DNA from: Acidobacteriota bacterium
Lineage (GTDB): Bacteria; Acidobacteriota; Terriglobia; Acidiferrales; UBA7541
Assembly: GCA_003224235.1 (NCBI GenBank)
Contig: QHYU01000150.1
Location: 16,852-80,851 of the forward strand
Direction of reading: 5' to 3'
DNA length: 64,000 nt
Shown here: piece by piece, positions 1-9,109 of the stretch
Numbering within the stretch: position 1 is the first letter of the stretch
Layout of the letters: each line of letters begins with the position of its first letter
The notes under the pieces: generated by a model
What the model was told of the DNA's origin: nothing
Seen by the model: only the letters and a program-made list of their open reading frames with translations
The model's database searches: none
Made by a program: the position numbers and the translations under genes

Positions 1-542
1 GTATTGATCTTAACCAGGGCAGCGTCTGTACGGTTCAACCGGATTGCATCCAGTACAGTGTAGAACTTGGCCCGGTATTCATTCGCGACGACCCTGCCGT
101 GTGCCTGATACCAATAGAGTACCACCTGACGGTCTAGCCCCTTTTCCACAACATAGAAATTCGCAGGCGCGTGCTGCCCGCTGGGTAGCCTCAATTTGAG
201 CTCGGCAGCCGTCACCGGTTGCCAGCCACTGCCTGGCAGGCAATTCCTGGGGGTATGGAGCGTTTGCCCGGCTCGCTGGCTACTGTAGTAGCCGATATAC
301 AGATACAGAGGCGGTGCGCCTGGGCCTGAATAGACACGACTGAGATAGTCATCCACACGAACCACCTGCAACTCCCAGTCTTCGAGTGGCAAGTCGCGGC
401 CCTGCAACGCTCCCACGACCAGAGGGAAGGTGGCCAGGGGTCGCGTCGAAGGCACTACTTCACCATGCCAAAAGAGAGGCAGGCCTGTTGCGGCCCCCAG
501 CAGCACGACGATCATCACCCAAAATCGCGCCCCTGCACTCAT
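1..542 (-). CDS. epsI: Exosortase-associated EpsI family protein (3' end beyond window)
   Basis: About 180 residues are visible; the gene runs off the left edge. It begins with one hydrophobic segment (residues about 5-22), followed by a periplasmic domain. The motif HTPRNCLPGSGW (about residues 90-101) is the hallmark of the EpsI/DUF3485 family, which accompanies exosortases in exopolysaccharide loci. A GYYSSQR stretch and a C-terminal LDAIRLNRTDAALV stretch also fit. Its ATG overlaps the exosortase stop codon (ATGA), so the two are translationally coupled. The molecular role of EpsI is not firmly known. Family assignment is confident. Confidence 0.9.
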   Translation of the reverse strand, partial: MSAGARFWVMIVVLLGAATGLPLFWHGEVVPSTRPLATFPLVVGALQGRDLPLEDWELQVVRVDDYLSRVYSGPGAPPLYLYIGYYSSQRAGQTLHTPRNCLPGSGWQPVTAAELKLRLPSGQHAPANFYVVEKGLDRQVVLYWYQAHGRVVANEYRAKFYTVLDAIRLNRTDAALVKIN

Positions 543-1444
543 TTTTCGCTTTTGGGCTGCAAGAAGCGGCGTACGGAAACTAGCGCTGCATGCAGGCCCA
601 GCAGCAGAATAGTAGCCACCAGGAAAATCACCCACCCGGAAAATGAGTGAAAAAATCCCTCGGCCATCTGGACTCCCCAGTAGTATGTAAGAAGCGCCGT
701 GCCTACGACTCGAATGCCGTTACTCACGATGGCCACCGGTATCATTGCTAGCACCAGCAAAGCCCGAATCACCAAGTTCCGCTCCGCCAGATAGCTGTAT
801 CCGATGCCGAGCGTCACCAGTGACATTAGGGAACGGATGCCGCTGCAGGCCTCCACAACCTGAATCGTATAGTTCGACAGGATCAACAGATTCCCCTCGC
901 GCAAGATCGGAACGACGTTGACACCCTCCAGGCAAACCGTCGCTAACTGGGAGGCCAGAAGTTGCAGCGGGAAAACGATCTGACTATGCACAAGCCCTGG
1001 CAGAGGGATCATCAACAGCAAGAAGCAAAGCGGGAAGGCAAGCGCGCGCAAGGTCGCCCGGCCCCAGAAATATAGAAGTAATCCCAAAATCGTTCCCCAA
1101 AGCGAAATTCGCGTGAGAAAAAGTTCCGCACCAGTCTGTCCAATGACGAGAATTCCCAAAGCGCCCAGCACTACAAAAAGTCCAAACAAACTGGGGCGCG
1201 AACGCAGAGAGGCCAGGGCTTCCCGCTTTCGCCAAATCAAATAGCCCACAAAGACCGGCACGAGAAAACCATGTGAGTAGTTCGCGTCGTAATGCCACTG
1301 TCTTATGAGGCCAACGAGGACCGAGGCGTACACGACCCCCGCCACAACCGCCAGAATCAGCGGCCGCCAAAAGCGCTTCACACCTGCCCTTGCTCCCCGA
1401 ATACTGATATCTGCCCAGGTACACCTTTGAATTTGCGAGTCCAT
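539..1444 (-). CDS. Exosortase (transpeptidase-like membrane protease of EPS/PEP-CTERM systems)
   Basis: Multipass inner-membrane protein, 301 residues from the ATG at 1444. An in-frame ATG at 1537 would add 31 residues of poor, non-hydrophobic sequence. The catalytic residues of the exosortase family are visible: Cys200 in VEACSGIRS, Arg245 in SNGIRV and His266 in FFHSFSGW. About eight hydrophobic segments fill the chain. Exosortases process PEP-CTERM-tailed proteins at the membrane. It is coupled to EpsI downstream and lies at the end of an exopolysaccharide locus, as exosortases commonly do. No PEP-CTERM substrate is encoded in the window. Confidence 0.93.
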   Translation of the reverse strand: MDSQIQRCTWADISIRGARAGVKRFWRPLILAVVAGVVYASVLVGLIRQWHYDANYSHGFLVPVFVGYLIWRKREALASLRSRPSLFGLFVVLGALGILVIGQTGAELFLTRISLWGTILGLLLYFWGRATLRALAFPLCFLLLMIPLPGLVHSQIVFPLQLLASQLATVCLEGVNVVPILREGNLLILSNYTIQVVEACSGIRSLMSLVTLGIGYSYLAERNLVIRALLVLAMIPVAIVSNGIRVVGTALLTYYWGVQMAEGFFHSFSGWVIFLVATILLLGLHAALVSVRRFLQPKSEK

Positions 1445-1947
1445 GACTCCGGTCAGTGGAGCCTCGCATGCTCTCGAAGCAGCCGCACGGAAGGCGCACA
1501 TCGCGTGCCAAACCGGCGCGACGCTTCTCCGCAGCATCGAGCTGCCAGTTATTTAAATGCAAAGACTTACGTGATGCGGCTCAATGTCAATTCTTCGAGG
1601 ACCAGCCCGACGCAACAATGCCTTGCGGAAAGGTTGCAAAGCTTTGCAAACCGCCGGCGCACTCAGGCGCACTAAATAGTTACGGTGGGTTTTTCACGCC
1701 TCTGAGCGGGTCACGGGAAGCTCGAAGTCTGCCCTAAGGTTAGGAAGAGAAACTCAGGCGGCGCTCAACATTCAATCGCGAGTTTTTTACCGCCGCGGGG
1801 TGCGGTTGTCCCTATGGTCCTTGGCGGAAGACAGGGCAAGGTCCGTGCCTGTCAGGACGCTGAAAGACCCGGATTAAGAGGGGCTGTCCGGAAAGATGCC
1901 CCACGAGCCGCGCACGCTTGCCGCGCTTTCCCAAGGTTCCTCAGTCG
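1445..1947. other. Intergenic region upstream of the exosortase gene
   Basis: About 500 bases with no convincing gene. It probably carries the exosortase promoter, and it holds the perfect palindrome annotated separately. A TTGACA-like hexamer on the minus strand, 5' of the exosortase, has no good -10 partner at the right distance, so no promoter is called. Confidence 0.5.
1634..1649. promoter_or_regulatory. Perfect 16-base palindrome, candidate operator
   Basis: TTGCAAAGCTTTGCAA is fully self-complementary, and one further flanking pair each side nearly extends it (GGT/AACC). It has no loop, so it looks like a dimeric protein-binding site rather than an RNA hairpin. It lies about 190 bases upstream of the chosen exosortase start, inside an otherwise empty intergenic region. 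The binding protein is unknown. Confidence 0.4.
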
Positions 1948-2895
<948 letters not shown>

Positions 2896-3305
2896 GGGTT
2901 ATCCTCCGCAACGCAGAGATTACATCTGATTCTTTTCAAACTCGCTCCGGCGGATTCGCGCCTCGTATCCCTCGAGCCGCTGCCAGCGCTGTTACCCATT
3001 GATGGGTGCTCACTATTGTAGCCCGCGGCGCGTCAACCGCAACCCCCATTTGCGTAATTATCGCCGTGGCGGCCCAACGGCCGGAGTCGATGCGGCTTTT
3101 AGCCTGTGATCATAAAAGACCAAGATATTTCATGGGAAGCCCCTGGAGCCCAAAAAATAGGAGGGCGATTGACCGAGTAGGGACAGCGGCGTACGATGCC
3201 GCCGAGCTGTGCAATGACGCATTCCCTCTGGCGTGTCATTCGGCCGGTGCCGATTTGTCCCAGTTTCAAGGTGAACCATTCTGAGCGGTGGGCTAGTTTG
3301 AAAGC
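2896..3305. other. Divergent intergenic region between the decarboxylase and ydcF-like genes
   Basis: About 410 bases separate divergently transcribed genes, so promoters for both should lie here. One minus-strand candidate is annotated. No RNA gene or small ORF with a good ribosome-binding site is evident. Confidence 0.5.
3015..3042 (-). promoter_or_regulatory. Candidate sigma-70 promoter of the UDP-glucuronate decarboxylase gene
   Basis: On the minus strand, TTGCGG (3042-3037) and TACAAT (3020-3015) are separated by 16 bases. This resembles a -35/-10 pair about 120 bases upstream of the start codon. It was found by eye only. Confidence 0.35.
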
Positions 3306-3950
3306 ATGACCCAAGGTAGTCGAGGCCGGCGCCGCGCTTGGATCGCCGCAGCGGTGCTAGTGGTCATCATGGCGGCGGCCTGGGCAATCCGCGGCGTCGG
3401 ACGATGGCTGGTGGTACAGGACGCGCTCGAGCCGGCACAAGCGATTGTGGTGTTGAGCGGGCGCATGCCGGTCCGCGCACGCGAGGCCGCCGAGATCTAC
3501 CGGCAGGGGTTCGCCGCGCAAGTATGGATCACGCGCCCCGCGAGTCCTGAGGAAGAGCTCCGGCAGATGGGCATCGGCTTCGTGGGGGAGGAGTTCTACA
3601 ACCAAAGGGTCCTGATTCAACTGGGCGTTCCCACCGATGCAATCCGGGTGCTGGACAAACCGGTCATCAATACCGAGCAGGAGGTGCTCGAGATAAGCGA
3701 CGCCCTGCGTCAGGAGGGGGGCAGCAAGGTAATTGTGGTGACCACCAAGCCACATACGCGGCGGGTGAAGGCCATCTGGAAGCGCCTGGTAGGAAACTCC
3801 CCGCGGCTAATGGTGCGCTACGCCTCGCAGGACGGCTATGACGGCGCCCACTGGTGGCGCCACACCAGCGACGCGCTCGATGTCGTACGGGAACTCCTGG
3901 GGCTTGCCAATGCGTGGGCGGGATTTCCCGTTCAACCGGAGAAGCGGTGA
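3306..3950 (+). CDS. YdcF/SanA-like DUF218 family membrane-anchored protein
   Basis: 214 residues with one N-terminal transmembrane segment (about 11-30). A DUF218 domain follows: AQAIVVLSGRMPVRAREAAEIYRQG, then NTEQEVLEISDAL and VIVVTTKPHTRRV, which match the conserved core of YdcF/ElyC/SanA proteins. These proteins are linked to envelope and peptidoglycan-precursor or polysaccharide homeostasis, but their reaction is not established. It is the only plus-strand gene in the left part of the locus and stands alone. Confidence 0.82.
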   Translation: MTQGSRGRRRAWIAAAVLVVIMAAAWAIRGVGRWLVVQDALEPAQAIVVLSGRMPVRAREAAEIYRQGFAAQVWITRPASPEEELRQMGIGFVGEEFYNQRVLIQLGVPTDAIRVLDKPVINTEQEVLEISDALRQEGGSKVIVVTTKPHTRRVKAIWKRLVGNSPRLMVRYASQDGYDGAHWWRHTSDALDVVRELLGLANAWAGFPVQPEKR

Positions 3951-4080
3951 GCAGTGGAAGAATCGAGAGTTTACGGTTGCCAGTCGAAAGTAGAGCAGTC
4001 GAAGAGCCAAAGGGCTGGTAGAGCCAAGCAATAGCCGCCCGAAGCCGGCGACATCGACCAGACAATCTGCGCGGGAGGAA

Positions 4081-5919
4081 CTAGTCAGTGCGCGTGGCGG
4101 CGTGACCCCGCAATGCCGCGAGGGTCGGCTGGCCGGGCCCTATCGGTTGATTGACGTATGCCGCCTTGCCGCCGCTCTCCGCCAGTACATATGTCGAATC
4201 GGCCGGCAGGCGCAGTAGCGCCTGTCGGCGGTGGAGCTCTGGGACGACGAGAAACACCCGCTGAGGCCCTTCCCAGAAGGCGGCGAAATCTTGGTCGGTG
4301 AGGAAAATCCGCGGCGCGTCAGGGAAGTACGAACCGTACTCGAGGCTGTGATACCGGCCGTTCCAGATCCAGGTCTTGCGGTGGGTGTAGAAGCTGACCG
4401 TGCAGGCGTTATAAAAGTCGCCATAGAGCAGGATGCGGTCTTCGGCCCGCAGGTGCTTGGAGATCTCCTCCGCCAGCGCGCGAGAAGAAAGGTGAGGCTC
4501 GAAGATGCGGTAAGCGCCGTTGGCCGCAAAGATGAACCCGGCCGCGCCCAGCGCCATGGCCAGAGCTGCCGACAGCGCACGACCCCGGCGCCGGAGCAGC
4601 CACGCCGCGCCCAAACCGGCCAGCAACGAGAGCGCTGTGGCTATGGCCGGGGCGCGCAGCGCGGCAAAGGCTTGCGGCGTGAGATCAAACAAATTGGCCA
4701 TAGCCACTTGGTAGAAGTCCGCGGGTCTGATCTCGAGCAGGCTCGCAATATCGGCGGCACGGACGTGGCGCGACACCCAGAGCAGGGCGCCGAGAGCAAC
4801 CACCGCCAGCAGCCCCGTCACGGTCAGCGCCCCCTGCAAGCGCGGCAACCAGCGATGGCGCTCGGCTTCGGCGCGGGCCAGTCCCAAACCCAGCAGAAGG
4901 GCGATCGCTGGCCAAGCGCCGAAACTGTAATACTCCATGCGCCGCGTCAGCGAAAAGAAAAACAGAATAAACCCGGCCCAAGCGAACAGCAGCAGGCGCG
5001 CCTCGCGCGCAGGAACTTCCGCTAACCCAGCAGCGCCATTGGGTGCGGCGCGCCACGTGCTCGGGAGCGGGAACTGGGCCAACGCGTGCGGCAGGAAGAA
5101 ACTCCACGGGAAGAACCAAGCGAGATGCAGAGCCCACCAGAGGGCGAGCGGCACAGTCGCCGAGTCTTGCGGATATCGGGCGCCAATCGCGCGCAGGATA
5201 TGCTCGTTGAAGATGTAGAAAGACCAAAAGCCGGGCACGCGCCGGGCGGTGATCAGGTGCCACGGTAGGGCCATAGCCAGGAACAGCAGTGCGCTTGAAA
5301 GGAGCGGCAAATCGCGCCAGCGCCGCCAGCCGCCTATCGCCAGCAGAAACAACGCGATCACAGCCACCGGGAAAATCACGCCGACTAGGCCGCGCGTGAG
5401 CGTGGCCAGAGCCACCAGCGCGGCTACGCCCCAGTAACCGATTCGCGCTGCGAGCGTACCCTGCCAGGCGCGCAGGAACAGATAGAATGCGGCGGTGAAC
5501 TCCAGTGCGTAAATGGCCTCCGGGATCATCGTGCGCGTGAACACAAATGTGCCCAGACTGGTGCACATCACCAAGCCAGCGTAGAAGCCGGCGCGCTCGC
5601 CGAAGAAGCGCCGTCCGAAGACGTACACCATCAGGACCAAGGCCACGGTAGCAAGCGCAAGCGGCAGGCGCGTCGAGAAATCACTTTCGCCCAGAAGCTT
5701 GTAACTCGCGGCCACCAGCCAATAATGCAGCGGGGCCTTTTCCAGGTAGCGGATTCCGTTGATATGCAGCACCGCCCAGTCGCCGCTCTCGCGCAGCTCG
5801 CGCGCGGCGATGGCGTGGGCGCAATCGGCTTCGTCCACGAGAGCCGGCGCGGAAGTGGTGCCTAGGTAGATGCCCAGGGAAAGTGCAAGCAGAAAGAGGA
5901 TGGCGAAAGAACGGCTCAT
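4081..5919 (-). CDS. ArnT-like/PMT-family membrane glycosyltransferase (GT83 type)
   Basis: 612-residue polytopic protein with about 11-12 hydrophobic helices and a periplasmic C-terminal domain. The first periplasmic loop carries VDEADCAHAIAARE, matching the DE/DxE catalytic loop of lipid-linked sugar transferases. It is followed by RYLEKAPLHYWL, typical of ArnT-like enzymes, which use polyprenyl-phosphate sugars as donors. It probably adds a sugar to a lipid or glycan on the periplasmic side. The acceptor cannot be told from sequence; a protein O-mannosyltransferase-like role is the alternative. Confidence 0.85.
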   Translation of the reverse strand: MSRSFAILFLLALSLGIYLGTTSAPALVDEADCAHAIAARELRESGDWAVLHINGIRYLEKAPLHYWLVAASYKLLGESDFSTRLPLALATVALVLMVYVFGRRFFGERAGFYAGLVMCTSLGTFVFTRTMIPEAIYALEFTAAFYLFLRAWQGTLAARIGYWGVAALVALATLTRGLVGVIFPVAVIALFLLAIGGWRRWRDLPLLSSALLFLAMALPWHLITARRVPGFWSFYIFNEHILRAIGARYPQDSATVPLALWWALHLAWFFPWSFFLPHALAQFPLPSTWRAAPNGAAGLAEVPAREARLLLFAWAGFILFFFSLTRRMEYYSFGAWPAIALLLGLGLARAEAERHRWLPRLQGALTVTGLLAVVALGALLWVSRHVRAADIASLLEIRPADFYQVAMANLFDLTPQAFAALRAPAIATALSLLAGLGAAWLLRRRGRALSAALAMALGAAGFIFAANGAYRIFEPHLSSRALAEEISKHLRAEDRILLYGDFYNACTVSFYTHRKTWIWNGRYHSLEYGSYFPDAPRIFLTDQDFAAFWEGPQRVFLVVPELHRRQALLRLPADSTYVLAESGGKAAYVNQPIGPGQPTLAALRGHAATRTD

Positions 5920-6071
5920 CAGTAAACAAGCATTGTAACGTCAAACAACCGAATAGGGGAATCCCGCAACGCAGCTTGCCGACAGTCAGTCACTGCCCTG
6001 CGGCTCAAGCCGACGATCAAGTATGCCGGGCCGGGGGTTAGCATACGCGCTAGGGCTCAGTAGAACGATGG

Positions 6072-6635
6072 TCATTTTCGCGCTCTTGCCGGAGCGGGCG
6101 GCGCGCTGGCGCTGGTGTGGTCGTGAATGATGCGCCAGCCCTCGGGAAAGCGGCGCGCGACCAAAGTGAACAAGCCGCCGGGCTGGTCGTTCTGCCGTTT
6201 CAACTGCCAGTGGCCCAAGATCAAAGCCGCATTGGGGGCCAGCGGCGTGATCTCCAATTCAGTGAACGCGAGCTGTCCCATCGCTGCGCGATCGGGATAA
6301 TTGCGGCGGTAACGGTCGAGCAGCGCCTCCCAGCCACGGGAGACCCCGCTCGAGCCAGCAAATGTGGTTTTGTCGGACTTCCAGTAACCCGCCATGAAGC
6401 CTTCGATATCGCCGCGGTTCCATGCTTCGGCTTGTGAGCGAAGCAGGAAAACCAACGACGTTTCGAGTTCGGCATTTTGCGGCGCTGCGGGAACGTCCTT
6501 CTTCCACGCGGTTACTCCGGCGTCTTGCGGCGAGGGCAGATTGGCACGCGGCGGGATCTTCACCGGCCCGGACGGAAACAGTAGGACCGCCAAACCAAGA
6601 ATCAGTAGCGCCACAACGTATCTCGCGGCTTTCAT
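6072..6635 (-). CDS. Membrane-anchored SnoaL/DUF4440-like protein
   Basis: 187 residues from the ATG at 6635, which is preceded by AAGGAG at a 7-base spacing; the upstream in-frame extension is rejected. There is one N-terminal hydrophobic segment (about 6-20). From about residue 60 the chain resembles SnoaL-like/DUF4440 domains: SQAEAWNRGDIEGFMAGYWKSD, then a repeated-strand region ending RRFPEGWRIIHDHTS. These folds bind small ligands or act as enzymes, and no catalytic assignment is possible. It is transcribed alone. Confidence 0.75.
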   Translation of the reverse strand: MKAARYVVALLILGLAVLLFPSGPVKIPPRANLPSPQDAGVTAWKKDVPAAPQNAELETSLVFLLRSQAEAWNRGDIEGFMAGYWKSDKTTFAGSSGVSRGWEALLDRYRRNYPDRAAMGQLAFTELEITPLAPNAALILGHWQLKRQNDQPGGLFTLVARRFPEGWRIIHDHTSASAPPAPARARK

Positions 6636-6816
6636 CCAGCCACTCCTTCCACTCCGCAGTAGGCCTTGCCCTGAGAATAGAGAAAGCGAGATGAAGGGGC
6701 AAGTTTTCTGGGCCGCGGGCCCCATTCCGTAGGATTACGGTGCTTTTGAGGTAGTACCGCCGGTCTATTGTCGCCCATCGCCGCCCCTGCCAGACTGTGC
6801 GTAGAGGTTAAGACTT

Positions 6817-7209
6817 ATGTTTCCTGCAATGCTTTTGGCAGTCTCCGTAGTGGCCCTGATCCAGTTCACCGTGTACTACTGGCGGGCGATAGTGGCCGGT
6901 GTGGCGGCGAAACCGCTGTCAAACCTGATCCTGACGGCGGCAGGGCTGACCGATGAATCTTTGGGTTCGGCCGATTTCGAGGCGATCCTGAATGTTCATG
7001 AACTTACTCCCTGCTTGAAAACTGGGCAGGGTCGGCTGCAGGCGGTACGGGCGTACTACCGTGTGGCCCAGGCGCTGGGGCGGGTACTCCCGCAACTCGC
7101 AGCCTGGACCGAGCGCGAGATGGCAACCTGCTCGCGCTACGTCGCCGTGCTAGTGGATCAGCGGATGGAACGCAACCTGGCCTGCGCGGCAGAAATGCGC
7201 GCTTGCTAA
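6817..7209 (+). CDS. Hypothetical membrane-anchored protein
   Basis: 130 residues, not recognised. An N-terminal hydrophobic segment (residues 1-30) is followed by a helical, Ala- and Arg-rich chain with four Cys in the mature part (ELTPCLKTG, MATCSRY, NLACAAEMRAC). GAGG lies about 10 bases before the ATG. Coding-like base composition and isolation between convergent and divergent neighbours support a real gene. Confidence 0.6.
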   Translation: MFPAMLLAVSVVALIQFTVYYWRAIVAGVAAKPLSNLILTAAGLTDESLGSADFEAILNVHELTPCLKTGQGRLQAVRAYYRVAQALGRVLPQLAAWTEREMATCSRYVAVLVDQRMERNLACAAEMRAC

Positions 7210-7296
7210 TCTTTCCTCCTCACAATATTTCCTGAAACTATCTCTTCGCGTTGAACCTCACTCCTGCGGAGTTTTCCACTTATCGGTCCCCGTCCA

Positions 7297-7320
7297 GCCG
7301 GCCTCAGACTAGAGGCCGGC
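7297..7320. terminator. Strong hairpin between convergent genes, possible bidirectional terminator
   Basis: GCCGGCCTC and GAGGCCGGC form a perfect 9-bp stem around a 6-base loop. It lies between the ends of two convergent genes. No T-run follows on either strand, so intrinsic termination is possible but not proven. Confidence 0.4.
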
Positions 7321-7415
7321 ATTGGGCGGGGCCGTCACCATTTTCCTGATACTTGTTTAGACGCTGCGCCTGAATGTTTCGGGGCAGAGCTAGTTCTTTA
7401 ACTGGGATGCGGGGG

Positions 7416-8414
7416 TCAGTAGGCCCACCGAAGCAAAATGCCGCCAGTGGTATAGCCGGCGCCGACGGCAACCAGCAGCACTAGGTCGCCCTTGCGCACG
7501 CGCCCCTCTTCCACGGCGTCTCGAAGGCCGAGCGGGATCGTGGCGGCGGTGGTGTTGCCGTAGCGGTCGATATTGACCATCACCTTGGAGTCGTCCACGC
7601 CGAGCCGATCCTGCATGGCGCGGATAATGCGCAGATTGGCTTGGTGGGGCACGACCAGCGCGAGGTCGCGGCTGGAGAAGCCGTTGCGCTCCAGCAGATG
7701 GCAAGCCACTTCTGCCATGCGGCGCACGGCATACTTGAACACCTGTTGGCCTTCCTGGTGGACGTAATGCATTTTCTTGTCCACCGTCTCATGCGAGGGT
7801 GGGTTGAGCGAGCCTCCGCCAGGCATGTAGAGATAACAGCCGCCCGAGCCATCTACATCGTTATGGAAGTCGAGGATCCCCTCGGAGTCCGATGCAGCAG
7901 GTTCGACCAGCACCGCGCCGGCGCCATCGCCGAACAGCACGCAGGTGGCGCGGTCCTGATAATTGATAATCGAGGACATGACGTCGCTACCGATCACCAG
8001 AGCATTCTTGTGCGTGCCGGCGCCGACAAACTGCGCGCCAACCGTGAGCGCGTAAACAAATCCTGCACAGGCGGCCGAGAGATCAAACCCCCAGGCTTTC
8101 TTCGCGCCAATGCGGTCTTGTACTAGACAGGCCGTCGCCGGGAACAACATGTCCGGGGTGACGCTGGCGACGACGATCAGGTCGATCTCTTCCGGGTTTA
8201 CCTTCCTCTGTGTGATCAGCTGCTGCGCGGCTTCAACGGCGAGATGCGAGGCAGCGACGCCTTTCTCAACAATGCGACGCTCGCGAATGCCCGTGCGCCC
8301 GCGGATCCAGGCGTCATTGGTCTCCACCATCCTTTCCAGGTCGGCGTTGCTCAGGACCCGCGGGGGCACATAGCCGGTCACGCCTGTAATTTTGGCACCA
8401 ATGCGTCGTGGCAT
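7416..8414 (-). CDS. fabH: Beta-ketoacyl-ACP synthase III (FabH)
   Basis: 332 residues, the full family length. The catalytic triad is visible: Cys116 in DLSAACAGFVYAL, His257 in VVPHQANLRI and Asn287 in NIDRYGNTTAA. FabH condenses a short acyl-CoA with malonyl-ACP to start fatty-acid synthesis in the cytoplasm. No other fab or plsX gene is adjacent, so it may be a second copy or serve lipid-carrier synthesis for the locus; that link is inference. Confidence 0.95.
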   Translation of the reverse strand: MPRRIGAKITGVTGYVPPRVLSNADLERMVETNDAWIRGRTGIRERRIVEKGVAASHLAVEAAQQLITQRKVNPEEIDLIVVASVTPDMLFPATACLVQDRIGAKKAWGFDLSAACAGFVYALTVGAQFVGAGTHKNALVIGSDVMSSIINYQDRATCVLFGDGAGAVLVEPAASDSEGILDFHNDVDGSGGCYLYMPGGGSLNPPSHETVDKKMHYVHQEGQQVFKYAVRRMAEVACHLLERNGFSSRDLALVVPHQANLRIIRAMQDRLGVDDSKVMVNIDRYGNTTAATIPLGLRDAVEEGRVRKGDLVLLVAVGAGYTTGGILLRWAY

Positions 8415-8763
8415 TTTCTCTCCGGGCGTTCCTCGGAAGCTTCTGAACGATCATGCGGCCAGTGGAAGCGCGATTCTACGCAAGAAGAGGCCCGGAGTCA
8501 AAGAGTTACATGGTATCGGGGTGCGAGAGTTGAAAGATTTGAAGAGTCTGAGCAAAGCGATCTGCATTCGGCTTTCTACGATGTCCCGGAATCCGCTGGA
8601 AGTCGGGCGGCGGTTCTTTGGCCGGATTGCTTAGAATCCGGCTGGAAATCCTCTGAAGAATCGGACCGCAAGCTCCTGCTCCAGCACAGAGCATGGCGAT
8701 GTGTTAGCTTCTACAGGCTGACGCTAGTGATGGACGCTGATCTTCACGGAGGGGAGAGTTGCC
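8415..8763. other. Intergenic region upstream of fabH and the small exported protein
   Basis: About 350 bases between divergent genes. No gene, RNA or repeat was recognised. Promoters for both neighbours are expected here, but none is clear by eye. Confidence 0.45.
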
Positions 8764-9108
8764 ATGCGAAGAGCGGAAATAGGGGTTTGCCTGATTCTTA
8801 TGGTGGCGTGTATGTACTTGCAGGCGGCTACCGAGGAACAAAAAATGATTACAGTTACAGGTAAACTCGTGCGTGTTGTTGGTATTGGAGGTGAGAGCAC
8901 AGGTTGGGCCATTCAACTCGAATCTGAAATCAAGATAGAAGGTAAGCCAGTGAAATCTATTGAGGTAAATCACCAAACCAAGAGATTCGAGAAGCTGGAT
9001 AATAAAAGGGTCGAAGCCACGGGCAAGCTCACTTCTTGGCACGGTATAGAGAGGGGCGACTGGCCAGTGCTCGAAGTGACGGCGATACGAGAGGCTAAGT
9101 CGAAATAG
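8764..9108 (+). CDS. Small exported protein of unknown function (OB-fold-like)
   Basis: 114 residues with a strong ribosome-binding site (GGAGGGGAGAG) 5 bases before the ATG. An N-terminal signal peptide (residues 1-22) contains MVAC, a possible but atypical lipobox; LQA at about 20-22 is an alternative signal peptidase I site. The mature part is about 90 residues and beta-rich (ITVTGKLVRVVGIGGEST, then VEATGKLTSW, then VLEVTAI), resembling small OB-fold-like exported proteins. It is distinctly AT-richer than its neighbours. No function is assigned. Confidence 0.7.
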   Translation: MRRAEIGVCLILMVACMYLQAATEEQKMITVTGKLVRVVGIGGESTGWAIQLESEIKIEGKPVKSIEVNHQTKRFEKLDNKRVEATGKLTSWHGIERGDWPVLEVTAIREAKSK

Positions 9109-9109
9109 C

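Noticed and set aside
1445..1620. Sigma-70 or sigma-54 promoter for the exosortase gene
   Set aside because: A minus-strand TTGACA has no -10 partner at 16-18 bases, and no GG-N10-GC pair was found.
4231..5025. 264-residue plus-strand ORF
   Set aside because: It is fully antisense to the GT83-like gene, with basic, low-complexity composition and no family resemblance.
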